From positions 1-64,000 of the forward strand of contig NZ_BMQT01000006.1 in assembly GCF_014648255.1 (NCBI RefSeq): a stretch of DNA of 64,000 nt, read 5' to 3'. The stretch's first letter is position 1; each line of letters starts with the position of its first letter. Origin of the DNA: Nocardioides albus. GTDB lineage: Bacteria > Actinomycetota > Actinomycetes > Propionibacteriales > Nocardioidaceae. The notes under the pieces are model-generated. The model had not been told where the DNA came from, searched no databases, and worked only from the letters and a program-made list of their open reading frames with translations. A program made the translations under genes and the position numbers. Positions 46,262 through 54,188 of the stretch are shown here, one piece after another.

Positions 46262-46992
46262 CAGGACTCCCGAGTGGTCTGAGTGGGGGCGGGCAGGAAG
46301 GGCAGGGCGTCGGCGGGCACCTCGCGGCCGGCCGCGCGACGTTCGGCGGCGTAGTCGGCGACCATCCGGCGCAGCTCGTCGTCGGCACGGTCCTCGACAC
46401 CGGCGACCAGCCGCAGAGGTACGCCGACGAAGAGGCACTTGAGGACGGCCTGGCGCCAGGCCGCGGGATCGAGACGAGCGGCGTACGTCCCCATCGCCGC
46501 AGCCACCAGCCGCGGGTCGTTGGTGCGCAGGGCGTCGTGGAGCAGGTCGACCGCACGGTCGCCGATGGCGTCGGCGAGGCGTCCGAGGCCGAGAAGGACC
46601 GCCCGCCGCTCGTCGGCGTCGCCGAAGCGGTAGAGGTCGTGCACCTCGGCGCTCAACGTGTCGGGGTCGCCGGCCAGGCCACGGCCGAGCGCCAGCAGCA
46701 GGCTCACGCGTACGTCGTCCTCGACCCGCTCCGCGCCCGGCTCCGGCGAGGTGCCGGGCGTGCGGCCGATCTCCCTGGCTGCAGCCGGGAAGCGGGTCCT
46801 GATCCGGGTGGGGTCGGTCTCGATCTCGGCGCACCAGGCATTGAGGGTCAGCTCGTCGACGACTGTGTTGGTCTCGACACGCCTCCGCCTAGCGGCTCCG
46901 GCGGCTCGACCAGCGGATCTCCCGTCGGTCGAGCCGCGAGCGCCAGCGAGCGTGTCGAGACCAACACGATCACCTTCCGAAGACATGTTCAT
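46261..46992 (-). CDS. eboA: EboA domain protein with repeat-derived N-terminus
   Basis: A 243-residue protein with the all-helical EboA domain at ~45-225 (WCAEIETDPTRIRTRFPAAA, VSLLLALGRGLAGDPDTL, AAMGTYAARLDPAAWRQAVL and KCLFVGVPLRLVAGVEDRAD). EboA has no known catalytic activity. Residues ~9-43 are encoded by an inverted repeat (46865-46967) and are Arg/Ala/Gly rich, unlike the normal helical start. The start is firm: GGAGG lies seven bases before the ATG at 46992, which overlaps the upstream stop by four bases. Confidence 0.85.
   Translation of the reverse strand: MNMSSEGDRVGLDTLAGARGSTDGRSAGRAAGAARRRRVETNTVVDELTLNAWCAEIETDPTRIRTRFPAAAREIGRTPGTSPEPGAERVEDDVRVSLLLALGRGLAGDPDTLSAEVHDLYRFGDADERRAVLLGLGRLADAIGDRAVDLLHDALRTNDPRLVAAAMGTYAARLDPAAWRQAVLKCLFVGVPLRLVAGVEDRADDELRRMVADYAAERRAAGREVPADALPFLPAPTQTTRES
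46865..46967. repeat. Inverted repeat inserted in the eboA coding sequence
   Basis: A 103-bp element with perfect 17-bp ends (GTGTTGGTCTCGACACG 46865-46881; complement 46951-46967) and a second inner 10-bp stem (CGGCTCGACC 46902-46911 with 46927-46936). Elements of this look are usually intergenic in actinobacteria. Here it lies entirely within a gene and keeps the frame open. Confidence 0.85.
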
Positions 46993-47858
46993 GCGCGCAC
47001 CTCCATGGCGTCGGGAACCGCAGCGAGGGTCTCGCGCAGGAACGCCAGAGAGCGCTCGGCGACGGCCGGAGCGGCGTGGGACTGGCGAGGAAGTTCGAGC
47101 GCCGCGAGCCCGGTGTAGCCGATCTCGACGAGAGCGCCGAGCGCGGCGGCGAAGTCCACCTCGCCGGCGCCGAGCTCGAGGTGCTCGTGGACCCCCTCGA
47201 CCATGTCGTCGACCTGCACGTTGGCCAGCAGCGACCCCGCGCGGCGGATGGTCTCTGCCATCCCCCGCGGCTCGTTGCACACCACGTGACCGATGTCGAG
47301 GGTGACCCGGAGAAGAGCCGGGTCGTCGAGACGGCGGCGCAGCTCGAGGACGTCGTCGAGGGTGTCGATGAAGTGGCCGGGCTCGGGCTCGACGGCGCAC
47401 ACGACGCCGCGGCGGGCGGCCAGGTCGAGGACCCGCCACACCCCGTCGCACAGCCGGCCCCAGGCGCGATCCTCGTCGACACCGTCGGGAAGGCTGCCCG
47501 ACCAGAACGAGACCGCCTCGGCGCCGAGGTCGGCCGCGACCTCGACCGCCCGGTGGAGGTAGTCGACCCGGCGGCTCGCCTCCGGCCCCGGGTGGAGCAG
47601 GGTCGGGTAGTGCTTGCGGCGCGGGTCGAGGATGTAGCGGGCTCCGGTCTCGATGACGACCGACATCCCGAGCTCGTCCAGCCGACGACGCACCTGCCCG
47701 ACCCGGCCCGCCAGGTTCGGCCGGTACGGGTCCAGATGAAGATGGTCGAGAGTCAGAGCGACCCCGTCGTAGCCCAGGTCAGCCAGGACCGCGAGGGCGT
47801 CCTCGAGCCGGTGGCTGTGCATGCCGTTGGTGCCGTAGCCGAACCTCAGCGCGCTCAT
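46989..47858 (-). CDS. Sugar phosphate isomerase/epimerase of the ebo-like cluster
   Basis: A 289-residue TIM-barrel protein of the AP-endonuclease-2 superfamily. Ligand regions: GYDGVALTLDHLHLDPY, VIETGARYILD, AVEPEPGHF, RVTLDIGHVVCNE and NVQVDDMVEGVHEHL, ending AALELPRQSH. It differs clearly from the two isomerases further downstream, so the locus has three distinct members plus EboE. Both ends overlap their neighbours by four bases, so it is co-translated with the prenyltransferase and EboA. Confidence 0.87.
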   Translation of the reverse strand: MSALRFGYGTNGMHSHRLEDALAVLADLGYDGVALTLDHLHLDPYRPNLAGRVGQVRRRLDELGMSVVIETGARYILDPRRKHYPTLLHPGPEASRRVDYLHRAVEVAADLGAEAVSFWSGSLPDGVDEDRAWGRLCDGVWRVLDLAARRGVVCAVEPEPGHFIDTLDDVLELRRRLDDPALLRVTLDIGHVVCNEPRGMAETIRRAGSLLANVQVDDMVEGVHEHLELGAGEVDFAAALGALVEIGYTGLAALELPRQSHAAPAVAERSLAFLRETLAAVPDAMEVRA

Positions 47859-48697
47859 GTCGGCGACACCACCTTCGAGGCGGCCTTCGCGATCGGCCCC
47901 GCGGCGAGCAGCCCGAGCGCGGCCAACGGCGAGCGACGCGCGACCAGCGCGGCCTGGAGCGGAATCATCCCGCGGATCCCGGCGCCGGTCGCCCGCCGGA
48001 CCGTCCCGGCGTCCGGCGAGGAGACGGCGGCGAGCTGAGCCGACCCGACACCGGCGGCGTACGTCGCGGCGAGAGCGACCGGAAGCGCCGCCCGCCCGTG
48101 GCCGGCCGCCGCGGCCGCAGTCGCGACCGTGACCCCGCCGGCGATGCCTGCGGTGAGGGCCCGGGTGCCGTGGACCTCGCCCCGGCTGAGCAGGGTGACC
48201 CCGGCGGTGTGTGCGGCCAGCAGACCCGCCGGCACCAGCCCAGCCCGCGTACGTCCGCTCGCACTCGCCCCGAGGAGGACGTCGAGACCTCGAGCCGCCG
48301 CCATCGCGACCGGACCCGCAGCCGTGTCCTTGAGGACGGTGTCGTAGGCCCACACCGCTCCGGCGAGGGCGACCGCCGTTGCGGCGGCAGGGCGTCCTCC
48401 GGCGAGCGCGGCCAGGCCGACACCCGCCGCGGTCAGCCCGGCAGCCACCCCGAGCGCCTGGCGGGAGGTGACCCGGCCGGACGGGATCGGGCGTTCCGGT
48501 CTCTCGACGGCGTCGAGATCACGGTCGGCCCAGTCGTTGAGCGCCATCCCGGCCCAGTAGAGCGCCACCGAGGCGACGGGCATCGCGAACCATCGCCCCC
48601 GCAACGGGCCCGCCGCGGCCGCCCCGGCCAGGCTGTCCCCCGGCACAGTGAGTGCCGCCGGCAGCCGGACCAGCTCAGCGAAGGCTCGAGGCGTCAT
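47855..48697 (-). CDS. UbiA-family prenyltransferase (EboC / SCO3242-like)
   Basis: A 280-residue polytopic membrane prenyltransferase with about eight helices. The first Asp-rich diphosphate-binding motif is NDWADRDLDAVERPERP (~54-70) and the second YDTVLKD (~117-123), both intact. UbiA enzymes attach an isoprenyl chain to an acceptor ring in the membrane. Its position matches EboC, and it resembles proteins labelled SCO3242-family in actinobacteria. The start ATG at 48697 overlaps the cyclase stop by four bases. Confidence 0.9.
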   Translation of the reverse strand: MTPRAFAELVRLPAALTVPGDSLAGAAAAGPLRGRWFAMPVASVALYWAGMALNDWADRDLDAVERPERPIPSGRVTSRQALGVAAGLTAAGVGLAALAGGRPAAATAVALAGAVWAYDTVLKDTAAGPVAMAAARGLDVLLGASASGRTRAGLVPAGLLAAHTAGVTLLSRGEVHGTRALTAGIAGGVTVATAAAAAGHGRAALPVALAATYAAGVGSAQLAAVSSPDAGTVRRATGAGIRGMIPLQAALVARRSPLAALGLLAAGPIAKAASKVVSPT

Positions 48698-49848
48698 GCG
48701 CCTACCCGGCCGCACCACGCGACCAGTTCCTCCCACTGCGTACCCAGCCGGTGCTCGGTCGAGCCGGCCGGGTCCTTGAAGAAGAACCCGAACGGAAGCG
48801 GCCCACTCTCGTCCGCCTGATGCGCTCGCAGCGTGAGCCGCGCCAGGTCCAGGACCAGCGGCGCTGCCAGCGCCGAGTCGCAGCCGTTCCAGGTGAACTG
48901 CAGCGACATCCGCACCCCGAGGAACCCTTCGAAGGAGACGTGGTCGATGGCGGTCTTCCAGTCACCGTGGTCGGGGACGTAGTCGATGTGCATCGGCCCC
49001 TCCACCGGGTGGCCGAGCATCGCCTCCAGCCCCTGAGCCTTGGTGACGAGCTTGCTCCGCGCGTTGTCCGGGTCGGCGAGCGTGGCGCCGTCGCCACCAC
49101 CGAGCATGTTGTACGAGGCCCAGGCGTTGACCTGCAGCGCCCGCGTCGCGAACATCGGCGCCAGCGCGGACTTCAGCAGCGTCTCCCCGGTCTTCCCGTC
49201 CGAGCCTGCCCAAGGCAGCCCGGCCTGCTCGGCGAGCGTGACCAGCACCGGCAGCCGCGGCCCGGGGCTGGGCGTGAACGAGACCACCGGGCACCCCGCC
49301 CGGTAGGCGGCCAGGACGTAGACCGAGCTGGCCGGCAGCGGCGACTCTCCCGCGGCCAGCGCCGCGGCGAGGACCTCAGGGTCGGTGAGCGGTCCGCCGG
49401 CCACGACCTCGGCCGGCGGCTCGGTGCTCGCCACATCGACCACGACCACCCGCTCGAGTCCGTGGGTCTCACGGAAGGCGACCAGGTCGGCGCTCAGCCG
49501 ATCGACCGCGACGCCCTGAGGCTCCTCGCCCGCCGGGTCGTAGCCCGTACGCAGCCGCCCCTCGACCTCGGCCAGCTCGCCGGCGAGCGCCGGCAGGATC
49601 CCAGCGGGAACGACCCCGCCGGCGGCGAGCCTCTCGGCCCGCTTCACCAGCGTCTCGACATCGAGGTCGTGCCCACCGATCACCAGGTCGTCGAGGGAGG
49701 ACAGCCCGGCAGCCGCGATCTCCGGATGCTCGGCCACCAGTCCGACCCGTCCGGCGAGCCCGGCCCGGACGGCCAGCGCACCGACCGTCGTCGTGACGCC
49801 CACCGAGCCGCAGGCACCGACCAGCCAGAGCCCGACCGCCCTGCCCAT
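48694..49848 (-). CDS. Inositol-3-phosphate-synthase-like cyclase
   Basis: A 384-residue protein of the myo-inositol-1(3)-phosphate synthase family. The NAD-binding motif is LVGACGSVGVTT (~9-20). The active-site region is AGSDGKTGETLLKS (214-227), followed by VNAWASYNMLGGGDG, which match the GDDxKSGxT and NxLGNNDG blocks of the family. MIPS oxidises, cyclises and re-reduces glucose 6-phosphate. This divergent form may use another sugar phosphate. It is coupled on both sides: its ATG shares one base with the ThuA stop, and its stop overlaps the prenyltransferase start. Confidence 0.85.
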   Translation of the reverse strand: MGRAVGLWLVGACGSVGVTTTVGALAVRAGLAGRVGLVAEHPEIAAAGLSSLDDLVIGGHDLDVETLVKRAERLAAGGVVPAGILPALAGELAEVEGRLRTGYDPAGEEPQGVAVDRLSADLVAFRETHGLERVVVVDVASTEPPAEVVAGGPLTDPEVLAAALAAGESPLPASSVYVLAAYRAGCPVVSFTPSPGPRLPVLVTLAEQAGLPWAGSDGKTGETLLKSALAPMFATRALQVNAWASYNMLGGGDGATLADPDNARSKLVTKAQGLEAMLGHPVEGPMHIDYVPDHGDWKTAIDHVSFEGFLGVRMSLQFTWNGCDSALAAPLVLDLARLTLRAHQADESGPLPFGFFFKDPAGSTEHRLGTQWEELVAWCGRVGA

Positions 49849-50666
49849 CAGCCCGCCTCACAGCGGAACGGCGCGACCCCGGCAACCATCTCGATACCGC
49901 CGAGCACGTGGGAGAGGAACTCCGGCTCGGTGAACGACTCGTTGGTGTGGCCCATGCCGGTGTAGAACGCCCGGCCGCCGTCGTACTCGTGGCACCAGGC
50001 GATCGGGTGCGGGTCGCCCATGGCGAACCGGCCCGGGTCATAGCTGCGCTCGTCGAGGTCGGCGAGGACGCGGATCGAGTCGGCCGGCTGGTCCCGGAAG
50101 CTGTACCACTCGTCCCAGCGCGTCCACCGCTTCGGCAGCTCGGCAGTCGCCGCGGTGTTGTGCGCGTGCACCTTCACCGTCGCGGTCTGCTGGGCGGGGT
50201 GGCCGGCGAAGTACGCACCGACGAGCTCGCCGTACCAGGGCCAGTCGTACTCGGTGTCGGAGGCGGCGTGGACGCCCACATAGCCGCCACCGCTCTGGAT
50301 GTAGCGCTCGAACGCGCCCTGCTGTGTCGCGTCGAGCACGTCACCGGTGGTGGAGAGCCACAGCACCGCCTCGTACGCAGCCAGGTCGGTGTCGTTGAAC
50401 ACGGCCGCGTCCTCGGTGGCGGTCACCGTGAAGCCGTTCTCCGCGCCCAGCCTCTGGATCGCCGCGACGCCGTTCGGGATGGAGCCGTGCCGGAACCCGG
50501 CGGTCTTGGAGAAGACCAGGACGTCGTACGTCCCCACCTCCGCGCTCCCGCCGGAGCCGTCCGCGTTCGCGGCCGGTGCCGCCGACAGGCCCGGGGCGAA
50601 GGCGGCCACCGCCACCAGCCCGACTCCCGCGATCAGTGTCCGCAATCTTCTCGATCCGTGCTTCAT
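49848..50666 (-). CDS. Secreted ThuA-domain protein
   Basis: A 272-residue protein with a signal peptide (MKHGSRRLRTLIAGVG start, cleavage probably after PAANA, ~35) and a ThuA glutamine-amidotransferase-like domain: YDVLVFSKTAGFRHGSIPNG, GGGYVGVHAASDTEYDW, YSFRDQP and RAFYTGMGHTNESF near the end. ThuA proteins occur with sugar transport and oxidoreductase genes; their reaction is not established. The start at 50666 has AAGGGA eight bases upstream. Export suggests it acts on an extracellular sugar derivative. Confidence 0.85.
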   Translation of the reverse strand: MKHGSRRLRTLIAGVGLVAVAAFAPGLSAAPAANADGSGGSAEVGTYDVLVFSKTAGFRHGSIPNGVAAIQRLGAENGFTVTATEDAAVFNDTDLAAYEAVLWLSTTGDVLDATQQGAFERYIQSGGGYVGVHAASDTEYDWPWYGELVGAYFAGHPAQQTATVKVHAHNTAATAELPKRWTRWDEWYSFRDQPADSIRVLADLDERSYDPGRFAMGDPHPIAWCHEYDGGRAFYTGMGHTNESFTEPEFLSHVLGGIEMVAGVAPFRCEAG

Positions 50667-50732
50667 GATGCGTATCCCTTCTGTGCTCAACGGTCTGAAC
50701 AGGCTGGAATCGGCCGGGCGGCCCCGCGTGGG

Positions 50733-51908
50733 TCAGACGGGGATCTCCTGCCAGGTCCTGGTGTCGGAGCTGGTCTCGACCGCGGCGAGCACGCGCTGCA
50801 CCTGGAGGCCGTCGGCGAAGGTCGGCGCCGGGTCGGTGCCGGCGCCGAGCGCCTGGACCAGGTCGACGACCTGGTGGGTGAAGCCGTGCTCGTAGCCGAG
50901 GCCGTGGCCCGGAGGCCACCAACCGCCCACCCACGGGTGCTCGGGCTCGGTGACGACGATCCGGCGGAAGCCGCCCTCGGTGTCCGGCAGGGTCGCGTCG
51001 TGGAAGTGCAGGACGTTCATGTCCTCGAAGTCGAAAGCGAGACTGCCCTTCGACCCGTTGATCTCGATCCGGATCGCGTTCTTGCGACCGGTGGCGAAGC
51101 GGGTGGCCTCGAAGGAGCCGACCGCTCCCCCGGCGAACCGGGCCAGGAAGAGCGCGGTGTCGTCGACGGTGACCGGTCCACGGTCGGCTCCGGCAGTGGC
51201 GGAGAGTCCGGAGGAGTCCTCGGCCACCGGGCGCTCCTTGACGAAGGTCTCCAGCATCCCGGAGACCTCCTGGATCCGGTCGCCGGTGATGTGCTGGGTC
51301 AGGTCGATGACGTGGGCACCGATGTCGCCGAGGGCCCCCGAGCCGGCCTTGGACTTGTCGAGGCGCCAGCTCAGCGGGGCCTCGGGGTCGGCCAGCCAGT
51401 CCTGGAGATACTGCGCGCGGACGTGGTGGAGCTCCCCGAGCCGACCGTCAGCGACCAGCTTGCGGGCCAGAGCGATGGCGGGCACCCGGCGGTAGGTGAA
51501 GCCCACCATCGTGCGCACGCCGCGCTCGGCGGCCACCGCGGCGGCCGCGGCCATCCGCTCGGCCTCGGCCACGCTGTTGGCCAGCGGCTTCTCGCACAGC
51601 ACGTGCTTGCCGGCCTCGAGCGCGGCGATCGCGATCTCCGCGTGGGTGTCGCCGGGTGTGCACACGTCGACCAGGTCGACGTCGTCGCGGGCGATCACGT
51701 CGCGCCAGTCGGTGGCGCTATCCTCCCAGCCGAACCGGGTCGCGGCCTCGGCGACGCGGGTCGCGTCACGGCCGCAGACGACCTGCATGCGCGGCGTCAG
51801 GGGAAGGTCGAAGAAGCGGTGGGCGCTGCGCCAGGCGTGGGAGTGTACGGCGCCCATGAAGGCATAGCCGATCATCCCCACACCGAGCGTGGCTTTCTGC
51901 TCGGTCAT
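50733..51908 (-). CDS. Gfo/Idh/MocA family NAD(P)-dependent dehydrogenase
   Basis: A 391-residue sugar or cyclitol dehydrogenase. The Rossmann motif is VGMIGYAFMG (~10-19), the catalytic-site signature CEKPLANS is at ~105-112 (K107), and the C-terminal domain contains GDIGAHVIDLTQHI and a conserved EHPWVGGWWPPGHGLGYEHG-type ending. The family includes myo-inositol 2-dehydrogenase. It follows the binding-protein gene after a stem-loop and precedes ThuA by 66 bp. Confidence 0.92.
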   Translation of the reverse strand: MTEQKATLGVGMIGYAFMGAVHSHAWRSAHRFFDLPLTPRMQVVCGRDATRVAEAATRFGWEDSATDWRDVIARDDVDLVDVCTPGDTHAEIAIAALEAGKHVLCEKPLANSVAEAERMAAAAAVAAERGVRTMVGFTYRRVPAIALARKLVADGRLGELHHVRAQYLQDWLADPEAPLSWRLDKSKAGSGALGDIGAHVIDLTQHITGDRIQEVSGMLETFVKERPVAEDSSGLSATAGADRGPVTVDDTALFLARFAGGAVGSFEATRFATGRKNAIRIEINGSKGSLAFDFEDMNVLHFHDATLPDTEGGFRRIVVTEPEHPWVGGWWPPGHGLGYEHGFTHQVVDLVQALGAGTDPAPTFADGLQVQRVLAAVETSSDTRTWQEIPV

Positions 51909-51936
51909 CGGAACTCGATCCTGTGTTTCGGTGGTG

Positions 51937-51962
51937 TCGCTCCGCGCCCGAGCGCGGAGCGA
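51937..51962 (-). terminator. Stem-loop inside the operon
   Basis: A perfect 11-bp stem (TCGCTCCGCGC 51937-51947 with 51952-51962) and a 4-nt loop in the 93-bp gap after the binding-protein gene. Such hairpins often partly end or stabilise the upstream mRNA, so that the binding protein is made in excess of downstream enzymes. Confidence 0.65.
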
Positions 51963-52001
51963 TCTTGCGGTCTGACGTGATCTGCCCAGGGTCGGGCTCG
52001 A

Positions 52002-53066
52002 TCAGGACTCGAAGGCCGTGGGGAGGAACTCCTCCACGTTGTCCTTGGTGACGACCGGCGCGTCCAGCTGGATGGTGCGCGGCACGGTCACCTCGACCAG
52101 GTCGGACATCGCCTTGTCCTGCGCCAGGAGCCGGGCGAGCTTGATGCCGTCCGCAGCCTGGGTCGACGGGTAGATGACCGTGGCCTTGAGAACGCCCTTG
52201 TCCGACTCGATCTCGCGCATCGCGTTGGCCGAGCCGGCGCCGCCGACCATGGTGAACTCGTCGCGGCCGGCGTTGTTGATCGCGGCGAGGACGCCGACAC
52301 CCTGGTCGTCGTCGTGGTTCCACAGGAAGTCGATCTTCGGCGCGGCCTGGAGCAGGTTGGAGGCCGCCTTCTCGCCGCCCTCGACGGTGAAGTCGGCCGC
52401 GACCCGGTTGTCGACGTCGAGGCCGCACTCGGACAGCGCGTCCTTGAAGCCCTTGCTGCGGTCCTGGGTCAGCGGCAGCGAGTCGATGCCGGCGATCTCG
52501 GCGACGACGGCGCCCGTCTTGCCACCGGCCTGCTCGCAGACGTACTCACCGGCCGAGACACCCATGCCGTAGTTGTCGCCGAGCACGGTGACCCGGGCGG
52601 CGTTGGGGTCGTTGAACTCGCGGTCGACGTTGATGACCGGGATGCCGGCCTCCATCGCCTTGAGCGCCACCGGCGTCAGCGCGGCGCCGTCGAAGGGCAG
52701 CAGCACGATGGCGTCGACCTTGTCGTTGATGAAGGTCTCGACCTGGCTGATCTGCAGACCGACCTCGTTGGTGCCCTCTGCCAGGCGCAGCTCGACGTCC
52801 TCGTAGGAGTCGGCGGCCGTCTTGGCCTGCTCGCTGATCGCGCCCATCCAGCCGTGGTCGGCGGCGGGGGCCGAGAAGCCGATGACGACCGTGTCGCCCT
52901 TCTCGTCGTTGGAGCCGGCTTTGGCGTTGGACGTGCCGCCGACGTTCTCGGACTTCTCGGGAGTGTTGCTGATGCAGGCCGAGAGGGCGAGCACCGCGAG
53001 ACCGGCGACGAGGCCGGTGCCCACGCGACGGGCGAGGGGGCGTCTTGCTGGGGACTTCAGGTTCAT
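52002..53066 (-). CDS. RbsB-like sugar-binding lipoprotein of an ABC importer
   Basis: A 354-residue periplasmic-binding-protein-type lipoprotein. The lipobox is LSAC (~C31), then a Ser/Asn-rich linker and the type 1 binding fold: TVVIGFSAPAADHGWMGAIS, IVLLPFDGAALTPVALKAME, INVDREFNDPNAARVTVLGD and WNHDDDQGVGVLAAINNAGR. These are typical of ribose/galactose/inositol-binding proteins. It works with the permease and ATPase just upstream. Ligand unknown; the neighbourhood suggests a sugar or cyclitol. Confidence 0.93.
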   Translation of the reverse strand: MNLKSPARRPLARRVGTGLVAGLAVLALSACISNTPEKSENVGGTSNAKAGSNDEKGDTVVIGFSAPAADHGWMGAISEQAKTAADSYEDVELRLAEGTNEVGLQISQVETFINDKVDAIVLLPFDGAALTPVALKAMEAGIPVINVDREFNDPNAARVTVLGDNYGMGVSAGEYVCEQAGGKTGAVVAEIAGIDSLPLTQDRSKGFKDALSECGLDVDNRVAADFTVEGGEKAASNLLQAAPKIDFLWNHDDDQGVGVLAAINNAGRDEFTMVGGAGSANAMREIESDKGVLKATVIYPSTQAADGIKLARLLAQDKAMSDLVEVTVPRTIQLDAPVVTKDNVEEFLPTAFES

Positions 53067-53135
53067 GGAACTGCTCCTAGATCGTGCGGAGGTGGAGGGG
53101 CGGGTGAGTCCGAGAGATCCGAGAAGGTACGGCGG

Positions 53136-54188
53136 CTACGAACCGGGCTGTCGTGAGAACCGCTTCTGCAGCAGCACGGCGGCGATGATGATCAGGCCCT
53201 TGGTGAAGGCCTGGGCGGAGATCGAGAGGTTGTTGAGCACGAACACGTTGGTGAGGGTCATGAAGATCAGCACCCCGAAGACGGTGCCGATGATGTTGCC
53301 GCGACCGCCGGAGAGCAGGGTGCCGCCGATGACGACCGCCGCGATGGCGTCCAGCTCGTAGAGCTGGCCGTGAGTGGCGCTGCCGGTCGTGGTGCGGCTG
53401 ATCAGCATCACCGCGGCGATGCCGCAGCAGACACCGACGAGCACGTAGAGGAGCACGGTGTGGCGGCGTACGTTGATGCCGGCCAGTCGCGAGGCCTCCG
53501 GGTTGCCGCCGATGGCCAGCGTGCGCCGGCCGAAGGTGGTCCGGTTGAGCAGGACCCAGCCGATCACGGCCACGATGGCGAAGATCCAGATCAGCACCGA
53601 GATCCCCAGGATCTCGCGCGAGAACGCGTCGGTGAAGCCCGGCACGCTGACGATCTGGGTCTTGCGCGCCGAGATGATCTCGGCCAGACCGCGGGCGCTG
53701 GCCATCATCGCAAGCGTGGCGATGAACGGCACCACGCCGCCGTACGCGATCAGCAGTCCGTTGATCAGGCCTGCTCCCGCGCCGACCAGGAGAGCGGTGG
53801 TGACGATGATGATCCAGTGGATGTCGTTGGCCATCGTCTGGGTCGCCACCGTCGTGCACCAGATCGAGGAGAGCGCGACCAGGGCGCCCACCGACAGGTC
53901 GATGCCGCCGCCGGTGATCACGAACGTCATCCCGATGCTGACCACGCCGATCACCGCGGACAGTCGCAGGATCGTCATCACGTTGTCGACCGAGGCGAAC
54001 CGCTCACCCCCGGTGGCGATGCCGATGACGGCCAGCAGCGCCAGCGCCAGGACCAGGCCAAGGTTGTGGCCGGCGCCGCTGCGCAGCAACTGGCCGAGGC
54101 CACCGGGCTCGGCCCGTCGGGCCGCTTCCTTCTCGACCCGAGCCGTGTCCTCCTCGGCCACAGCAGCGTTCGTCGGGTTGTCGCTCAT
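53136..54188 (-). CDS. RbsC-like ABC sugar permease
   Basis: A 350-residue permease with about ten membrane helices. Typical segments are GMTFVITGGGIDLSVGALVA, LINGLLIAYGGVVPFIATLA, and AIGGNPEASRLAGINVRRH (coupling loop), then VIGGTLLSGGRGNIIGT. It overlaps the ATPase gene by four bases and is followed by the binding-protein gene 69 bp later. Confidence 0.94.
   Translation of the reverse strand: MSDNPTNAAVAEEDTARVEKEAARRAEPGGLGQLLRSGAGHNLGLVLALALLAVIGIATGGERFASVDNVMTILRLSAVIGVVSIGMTFVITGGGIDLSVGALVALSSIWCTTVATQTMANDIHWIIIVTTALLVGAGAGLINGLLIAYGGVVPFIATLAMMASARGLAEIISARKTQIVSVPGFTDAFSREILGISVLIWIFAIVAVIGWVLLNRTTFGRRTLAIGGNPEASRLAGINVRRHTVLLYVLVGVCCGIAAVMLISRTTTGSATHGQLYELDAIAAVVIGGTLLSGGRGNIIGTVFGVLIFMTLTNVFVLNNLSISAQAFTKGLIIIAAVLLQKRFSRQPGS

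Noticed and set aside
50733..51908. Gfo/Idh gene considered as proof of myo-inositol catabolism
   Set aside because: No iolB, iolC, iolD or iolA-like genes are present, so a named inositol-degradation pathway cannot be supported here.
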